Assembly (NCBI GenBank): GCA_004369085.1 | Contig: ML210153.1 | Coordinates: forward strand, 344,251-408,250 | DNA length: 64,000 nt | DNA from: Coprinopsis marcescibilis | Lineage: Eukaryota > Basidiomycota > Agaricomycetes > Agaricales > Psathyrellaceae | Reading direction: 5' to 3' | Shown here: positions 55,490 through 64,000 of the stretch, piece after piece | How positions within the stretch are numbered: the first letter of the stretch is position 1 | Layout: each line of letters starts with the position of its first letter | Program-made: the position numbers and the translations under genes | Notes under the pieces: model-generated | Told to the model about the DNA's origin: nothing | Seen by the model: the letters and a program-made list of their open reading frames with translations, nothing else | The model's database searches: none

Positions 55490-58432
55490 CTATCGGTTTT
55501 CACCGGGGAACACCCTTCCTACAGCGTCTGCTTCTTTCCGTCGTTTCTCCGCCCGGTCTCGTACCGCGGGGTCTCGCTGCGTCGAGCCAAACTTTGCGAG
55601 CTTATCGAGCAAGGCCTGGAGACGCTTCGGCTTTACGGCCGCATACGATGACTGGCGATTAGCCGGTACAAGATACTCGTTCACCGTGTTGTTCAGTGGT
55701 ATCGACGCGGTCTGTGCGGAATTTCAACTCAGCGCACGACATAGGGCCGTGACAGGGCGGATCACTTACCATCCGAAGCTCGTTGAACACACCAGCGAGA
55801 TGAGGTCGTCCGATTCTCTTCAGTTCCTCCTCTAGGAAGTCGACGTCAATGAGAATATTCGAGACCGCATTCTCGTTCATCGTCTGAATGTCCCGACCAC
55901 TCAGGAAGTTCTGGTAAATACGCATGCGGCGTCAATGATTGTCCTGGACCCCAAGAAGGAAATAGTTACTCACCATTAGGCAATCAGCAATATACATCAA
56001 TGCGCCTTTGTAGGCTTCGTCTTTGTAGGTTTCCTTGATTGCCAAAGAGTCTACAACAGTCGTCAACCAGTTGACGAGCTCATAAAGATACATGCTTGGC
56101 GAAGTTTCCCGCGTTTGTGGTGTCCAGTCATACTCTGACAATTCGAAGAATTGGTCGAGCTTGGAGGAGATGATGCCCGCAATGCGTCCCAAGGACCGAG
56201 AGAGGGTGACCTGGAATGAGGATGACGCAGTGAGCCTCACGATACCGCCTCGCTGTGTTGATCTACAGACGAATCAGTTGACCGGTTTCTAGTTTGGTCT
56301 TTGAATTACCTCAGATTCGTAAGTGACCTCTCAAGCTCGGTGCATGCGGCTTGGAAGTGCTCCAGGTTTGTGATAATTTGGGCAATCTGTGTGAGCGTGG
56401 AAGTTCCGACAAGCCTCTGCGCAATCTGCTCGCTGGTATGCTTGATCAGGAGGCTGTCCAGGGACTAGACGACCCGCGAGGGTCAGCACAGGTCGAGTGT
56501 CCGCGCGGAGAAAAATTTACCTTGCTCAAGATTTCGTCGATATCCCGATGGTGCCCCGAGACACCTTCGACGAAGGCATAAAACTTCTGGATGAAGAGCC
56601 GGATCTTCAAAAATGCGGTTGATTATCGACGGCAACAAGTTTCACTGGGAATAGACCTACGTCTTGGCAGCAAAGATAAAATGTCTGTGACCAGGGTAAC
56701 GACTGAGGTGCCGTTGCACTAGGGCATGATATGTTTGCGACCCATCGGATAAAACTTCATCTGGTGTGTACGTACGATTCGAATTCCCGTCTCTCCGATT
56801 CATGCAGCCAGACAACATCAAGGACAGCAGTTATATCGGTCGTTGTCTCCACCCACATCGGAGTGTTGTCGTCCTGCTTCACGATCTAAAATAACAGTTA
56901 TTACCGAGAAGTTCGTTGCACACAAACGAGTGATGCAAACCTGTTCAAATCGCTTGCTGAACTGAGATTCGAGCAACTTGGCGTACTTTTCAAAAAGTAC
57001 AAGAATAAACTTTTGAAGAGCTGTCGTTGGGAAGGAATAGCTCTAATGAAAGTTGTTGTCACGACCCAAACGTTTGGAGAGATAAACGAAAAACTTACTT
57101 CAAGCGTCATAATGAAACTAAGAAGACTTTCTTTAACACGCAAAAATGTGTCTGGATCAGTCTCGGTTCGAAGAGCATCCTCTACTCCAGATGTCAGTCG
57201 AGCAACCGCAGCGTCCCAGAGCTCTTCAACGTCTCTTTGTGAGCGGAAGGTGCCCGTTGTTTCTAAGACATGGGATTCTACAATGAAAAAGCCAGAGATT
57301 TCTTGGGTTAATACTGCGAGGGATTGGAGTGGAATGGGCGTTGGGAGGATAAGGTCTGATTGTGCCTATGGGAGCCTCAGCGAGGGCAGTCATCAGCAAT
57401 CACGACCTACATACCTTTCTGTCTGCTTGGTAGGATCGTTGCAGCTCGCTCAAAGATTCCAACGAGGTATATATATGAATGCACTGGAACAGAGGCTTAA
57501 AGTCGACGTGAAGTTTCTCATTGTCAAGGACATTAACTAAGGTGTTTCAGTCAGCATAACAACCGACATTGAACGCTGGAACGTACATTCGGTCTTCTCA
57601 TACGTTATGAGTTCAACGGCACTACCCACTCTATTTGTTCGAAGTAGCAAATCCTTTTCCCGTTTACTTCGCCAACGTCGAGTTCTTGATTCCATGGCCT
57701 CAAAGGCAATTCTACCTACTTCTGTGCTGATGTTCCTGATTTCCAAAAGCCATTGCTTCATTGAGGCGGTCACTGCATCCTTGATCTGGGAACGCAGGGA
57801 CGGGAGTGAAGACAGCAGGTGCTGGAAGAATGCTGTTTGGGATAGCGATGTTGAAGGCATATTCTGAATGTCTTCGAGAGACTGGAAAAATCGCATATAT
57901 TCAATGGTATGGACCGACCACAAGGGTGTAGATGACGGACCCTTAGGGCGCTCCAATATTTCCCCTGCTTGACCATTTCCCCGACGCGGTCTACAACGTC
58001 CAATACGCGCAAACAAGCCTGCAGAGTGTCAATAGCCTCGTCCAGGTTTGCAGCGGTCTTTTTGGTCTGAAGTAGGGAACGCTTCTTGTCCACCAAACCA
58101 CCTCCGATCTTGGCAACGCTTTCGTCGAGGGCGGCAATGCTTTCCTTCATGCTGTCTGTGTATGCCTTTACTGTGAACAAGGTCGAGACAGAGGAAATGA
58201 AGTCCTGGTAGTTGTCACTGCATATCTTCTCAATCTCGGCATCCTTGGAGTCGATAAGCGCCTGAACTGTTCTGAGATATGCTTCCTGTTGACGGTTGGT
58301 ATGAATTTGCTTTATTATTGGCCCCAGCTGTTCGAGATTCTCCGATGAAGAGGAAGGATCCAATAGATGAATCTGCTGTAGCTGCTGGTCGATATGTTCC
58401 TGAGTGAATTGAGGACGACGTCGCGGAGGCAT
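55490..58432 (-). CDS. SEC15: Exocyst complex component Sec15
   Basis: Exocyst subunit that binds the Rab GTPase Sec4 on secretory vesicles. Start at 58432: MPPRRRPQFTQEHIDQQLQQ. N-terminal helices: LEQLGPIIKQIHTNRQQEAY, TLFTVKAYTDSMKESIAALD, ANLDEAIDTLQACLRVLDVV, RVGEMVKQGKYWSALR, then SLEDIQNMPSTSLSQTAFFQ and LPSLRSQIKDAVTASMKQWL LEIRNISTEVG, which is Sec15-specific. The C-terminal domain runs through many exons to RQSSYAAVKPKRLQALLDKL and stop at 55490-55492. About ten introns. Second exocyst gene in the window, 304 nt from the convergent ARF1. Confidence 0.93.
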
Positions 58433-58649
58433 AACTGAACCGAGGCTGAGAGTAGAACAGAGAGCTTGATTGTCACGGAGACAATCACAACCGATGCTTC
58501 TGTTTGGCAAACCCTTCCGTTCCAAACCGCGTGGCTTACCATTTCTGGCTCACGTCACTCCAATTCCTCCAAGACATATACTTTTAAACGAAATCCGCCC
58601 TTATGGCTCTGCTGTTTTATTGCACTCCCTTTCAATCGTCACTAATATC

Positions 58650-59720
58650 ATGTCCGAGACCGTCTTGACTTTCGATGCCGTGTGAGCTCGCATAGCTTTC
58701 ATCTCTTTTCAATTAATTGAATTGTTGAACAGCCTATTTGACATGGACGGAACACTCGTGGATTCCACCTCGGGAGTCGTCGGTGCATGGAATGTCTTTC
58801 AGAAAAGCTATCCAACCATAGACGTGCACCACATCCTGAGCTGTAAGCACCTGCAGAATCCAAGATCCCCCGTCTCGATGCGAACAATGACCATGACGCT
58901 GTAGCCGCCCATGGCGTCAGGACGGTTGACAACCTCAAAACCTACTGCGGACTTACCGATCCTGTGCAGCTGGAGGTACTCATCGCGCAAATCTTTGTGC
59001 TCTTTGCATATGATATTGTGGCTGTTTTCTGACTTTCATCCGTTGTCAGGCAGAGGCCGTTCGTTTCGAACAGGCTATTCTCAGCTCTGCTTCAGAAAAT
59101 GGAGGTTCAGGGATCGTATTGCTTCCCGGTGTTAACCCAATCATGGAGGAGGTTGTTGTTCCCTTCCTCGTCGTTCCGTCACTTGGACTCATCGTGACGG
59201 AGTAATCAGCTTGCCTCGAGGCGACATCTGCCTAAAGCTCTGTGGGCTATTTGCACATCAGCAACCAGGTCCTATGCGTCATCCGCCTTGAACATCGCAG
59301 GTGTCCCAGTTCCTGATGCTTTCGTCGCCGCAGAGGACGTGCAGAAGGGCAAACCTAATCCAGATCCTTTCCTTCTCGGTGCCGAAAAGCTCAACGTGAA
59401 CCCCAAACGATGTAAGCACATCCCCCAATTTACGGAATACGTGACATGGCTTACACGAGCACATGGAAATGTGACCAGGTGTTGTATTCGAAGATGCACC
59501 CAATGGAATCCGCAGCGGCCGTGCAGCCGGTTGCAAAACAATTGCATTACTGACATCTCACTCGAGAGAACAGGTTGAAGCGGCCTCTCCGGACTACATT
59601 GTTCAAGACCTGACCAGGTAAGATTCTGGTCTTCGATCCGATCATTTCTTACCGCAAGATTTTCCTAGCATCTCCATTCGTGCCCTCGAAAACGGAGTTG
59701 AAGTCACAATCAAACATTAA
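58650..59720 (+). CDS. HAD-superfamily sugar/glycerol phosphatase (Gpp/Dog type)
   Basis: Start at 58650 (MSETVLTFDAV), intron, then LFDMDGTLVDSTSGVVGAWN with the nucleophile Asp (DxDGT). Later: SHGVRTVDNLKTYCG, VLLPGVNPI, ALWAICTSATRSYASSALNI (motif II), QKGKPNPDPFLLGAEKLN (motif III Lys), and CVVFEDAPNGIRSGRAAGCK (motif IV, after an intron). End EVTIKH at TAA 59718-59720. Matches yeast glycerol-1-phosphatases and 2-deoxyglucose-6-phosphatases; which substrate cannot be told. Six or so introns. Divergent from SEC15. Confidence 0.88.
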
Positions 59721-59940
59721 ATCCTTTGCCGAACGACAAGGATCTTCGCCAGAAAGTACATGTCAATATTAAAGATTTTGGATCAACCGTAGACAGCATA
59801 AATTTAGGCCATTGAGAGTTAAAAATAGCGTAAGGGGTGAAGTCGAAACCAAGGTATCAGTTATCAGCCCTCATGCAAGGGAAGATTTGCAGTCTGGACA
59901 TAACGAGGAGCAGAGACAAAGTCGGCGAATAAAAATATGC

Positions 59941-61804
<1,864 letters not shown>

Positions 61805-62008
61805 TGTAAGGATAGAGACGAGTTACTTGAAATAGTGGCGGTTGCTAAGACAGAGAAAGAGTGACAGACCGTCCTTTGCCCCAAATTTTGGTGACAAATC
61901 AGGAATTTCTCTTTTGGGCCTGTTTGGCCTCATGGTGCCAGCTCGGAAAATGATTCGACTGTGATCAAAAAATTCTATTTTTTGTATGTGCTACCAATAA
62001 TCCTCTTT

Positions 62009-64000
62009 CTATGTTTCAAATCCTCTACTTTGCCGTCGCCCATAACTTGAACCGTCAATGAATATCTTGCTGAGCGGTCGCGTTGGTCGAGCAATGCGTT
62101 TGCCTTCCCGCATGCTCCGAATGGCCTGATCCAGATCGCCGCGCCCGACCGAAAGCTTGTCCCGGGAACTCGCTTGGGAATACGAGGATGGTGGATGAAC
62201 CCCAGCGTTGTAAGGCTGCTTGACAGTCTGCGAATGCCAGTTGAGCAATTTGCAATCATCCAGTGTAAAATCAGCTTTACCCCTCGTTTCTCTTCTTCTG
62301 CTTTGTCCACCACGACCACAGGAATATCCTTGGCAAGTTTCATTTCGGCGTCGTGGACTTCCAAGGCGCATTTCTGTACACGGATGCCCGGTGAGCAATC
62401 CCCCAAAACATAATCGGTATCTCATACCTGAAGTGATGAAGAAAATGACGCGATGATACCGAAAAAGTCCTCAGGTTTGGGCGCTTCAGGTGCGTTTGGA
62501 TCTTCCCCATAATACTCGAGGAGTGCTTTCAGTTCTCCGTCGACAGAGTTTCCCATGTTCTTCAATGCGTCTACCGTTGTGTCCGCTTCCGCAATGAATT
62601 TCTGCAGTCAACTTGAGCCAAGGCCTACTGAAATGCAGACCTTACGACTGACCTCCATGACTGAAGAAAAGCGATCGTTTGCAGGAGCCTTGACCTTTCG
62701 GTACTCCTCCAGTTCGCTCTTGGCAAGATTCAGTCCTGCAACTAACGACGTTACTGATTGTAACGTCGTCTGTACGGAGACTGGGATAACGAATGAACAT
62801 ATACTCAAGTACGAATTGAGATTGTACTTACTTCTGGACGCTGCCTCTAGGCTCGGTAAGTCTTCGATGAACGTAGTGATGCTTGGGTCTTTGCGCAGTA
62901 ACACCTTTGCCAAATAGTGCAGCAAAGTCTTGCAATAGAGGCCACCGTTCACAGTCTTGGTCTCTTTCAGCTACAAACAGCAACTGTCATGTAATTGTCT
63001 CGATCCAGTCCGTTCAGAACCCACCTTGAGAAGTGAATCGATCTGGAATCCTCGGGCATTACCTCGGAACGTATTACCGTTCAAAGAGTTTCCTATCATC
63101 AGAACCACCTACCAGCAGTACTTGTTTAGCAAGCGTCGAGGGAACAACTATGGTCAGCTCACCTGAAGGACGGTCTTGAACTTTGAACTAGCCCTGAGCT
63201 CCCTCGAAGCGTTCCTCAGAGTGTTGAGATCAGGTCGAATCTCCTCAATGTCAAGGTCAACTTTGCGCCGGTATGCCATGCATTCCAGCCGTTCAGAAAG
63301 TCGAGGTATTGACATTATGTGCGAGAAATACTGATCTGATTTGGACAGCTTATCCACATTTCCGAAGTTCTTGATTCGCTCAATCTGTGAGCATATTAGC
63401 TTTCGTTCCAACCGACCAGTGGTTTTGCAGTCTTACCTCTTCATTCGTAGGCAACTGTTTCCCTATCGCCTTGAGATCATCCACAGAAAGTGCACTGTCG
63501 TCCATCTCCAGGATAGCATTGCAAATGGCTGCAAGACCCATTTTTATCCTGGACAGCATGATAGCTTCACCAGAATGAGCTCCAGTTGTTGAGGACAAGT
63601 AGGTTCACTTACCAACGTTGTTAGCACGAGTAATATCAAGCACAGTGGTAACATTCTGCTTTTTGGGGCTGAGTATCTGTGACGGTGTTGCTGGAGTATT
63701 ATCGACAACAAATGTAGATTCAAGGTCGGACAAGTCGAATTGAGCATCGTTCGAGAGGTCACGCCAAACGGTCGTGTCGTATGTCGGCGTTGATAACTTA
63801 TTCCAGAAGAAGGGCTTGAGCCGCTTTGCCGGGCGGGTTGCCTTCAACTTTCCGGGTAGCTTGAAACCGGGCATAGGAGGAGGTGGAGGCGGTGGCGGCC
63901 CACCACTCAACAGTGGCGGCGGCGGCGGTGGAGGAGGGGGTGGAGGAAATGCCGCATTCCCTGGAACCGGCGCAGGTGGGGGGGGGGGGGGCGGGGGCGA
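62009..64000 (-). CDS. Formin, FH1-FH2-DAD part (5' end outside window)
   Basis: Actin nucleator and elongation factor for cables and cytokinesis. The right edge is the FH1 domain: proline runs (63,845-64,000). FH2 begins KATRPAKRLKPFFWNKLS and continues ITRANNVGKMMLSRIKMG-like exons, IERIKNFGNVDKLSKSDQYF, RLSERLECMAYRRKVDLDIE, SKFKTVLQ, GNSLNGNTFRGNARGFQIDS LLKL, TKTVNGGLYCKTLLHYLA, and the post-FH2 KCALEVHDAEMKLAKDI. The last exon, reached from a phase-0 intron after EEEKRG, encodes GDLDQAIRSMREGKRIARP TRPLSKIFIDG, a diaphanous-autoregulatory-like tail, stop TAG at 62009-62011. A 14-G run at 63978-63991 is 14 Cs (prolines) on the coding strand. Confidence 0.92.

Overview
The window is a gene-dense piece of a nuclear genome from a mushroom-forming basidiomycete (Agaricomycete-like). 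Almost every gene is cut by short introns of about 50-60 nt with GT...AG ends and CTAAC/CTGAC-type branch sites. Intergenic gaps are often below 300 nt, both strands are used, and the gene content is that of a filamentous higher fungus: Lcl2, Kre9-like GPI proteins, F-box/LRR orphans and an ACMSD-type hydrolase. I saw no transposon, CRISPR array, rRNA or convincing tRNA. Coordinates given for spliced genes run from start codon to stop codon and include the introns.

Layout. 0-10 kb: the 3' part of a synaptojanin-type inositol 5-phosphatase, then the divergent pair SF3a60/PRP9 and eIF4A3/FAL1 (92 nt apart), a poorly resolved 3 kb stretch, and SF3B6/p14. 10.7-13.7 kb: a secreted PEBP-like protein, Lcl2, and an intronless protein of unknown family with a KEN box and many Ser/Thr-Pro sites. 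13.8-24.8 kb: a ribosome-production neighbourhood with the largest subunit of RNA polymerase I, an AP-1 accessory (Laa2/aftiphilin-like) protein, a Rrn11-like Pol I initiation factor and Rix1. 24.9-31.5 kb: exocyst Sec10, a mitochondrial AUH-type enoyl-CoA hydratase and an orphan F-box protein. 31.7-35.5 kb: a coiled-coil orphan and a mucin-like single-pass membrane protein. 35.9-40.2 kb: an ACMSD-type decarboxylase facing quinolinate phosphoribosyltransferase, then a CHR chromate/anion transporter.

40.3-53 kb is more accessory: two Kre9-like GPI proteins with an LRR/F-box-type orphan between them, a GNAT acetyltransferase, Gemin2, a lysine-rich-tailed nuclear-type protein, a small multi-span membrane protein, a basic orphan and several long gaps. 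53-64 kb returns to core cell biology: a dual-specificity phosphatase, ARF1, exocyst Sec15, a HAD phosphatase, alpha-tubulin and a formin that runs off the right edge.

Functional themes are pre-mRNA splicing/EJC/snRNP assembly (SF3a60, eIF4A3, SF3B6, Gemin2), Pol I and 60S biogenesis (RPA190, Rrn11, Rix1), and polarised secretion and cytoskeleton (Sec10, Sec15, ARF1, Laa2-like, synaptojanin, formin, tubulin). The ACMSD-QPRTase pair sits at the branch between tryptophan degradation and NAD synthesis. I did not find a clearly new multi-gene system. The best candidates for new biology are the KEN/Cy-motif protein, the ACMSD/QPRTase pair, the Rrn11/Rix1 coding overlap and the alternative-acceptor structure at 49.3-49.5 kb.
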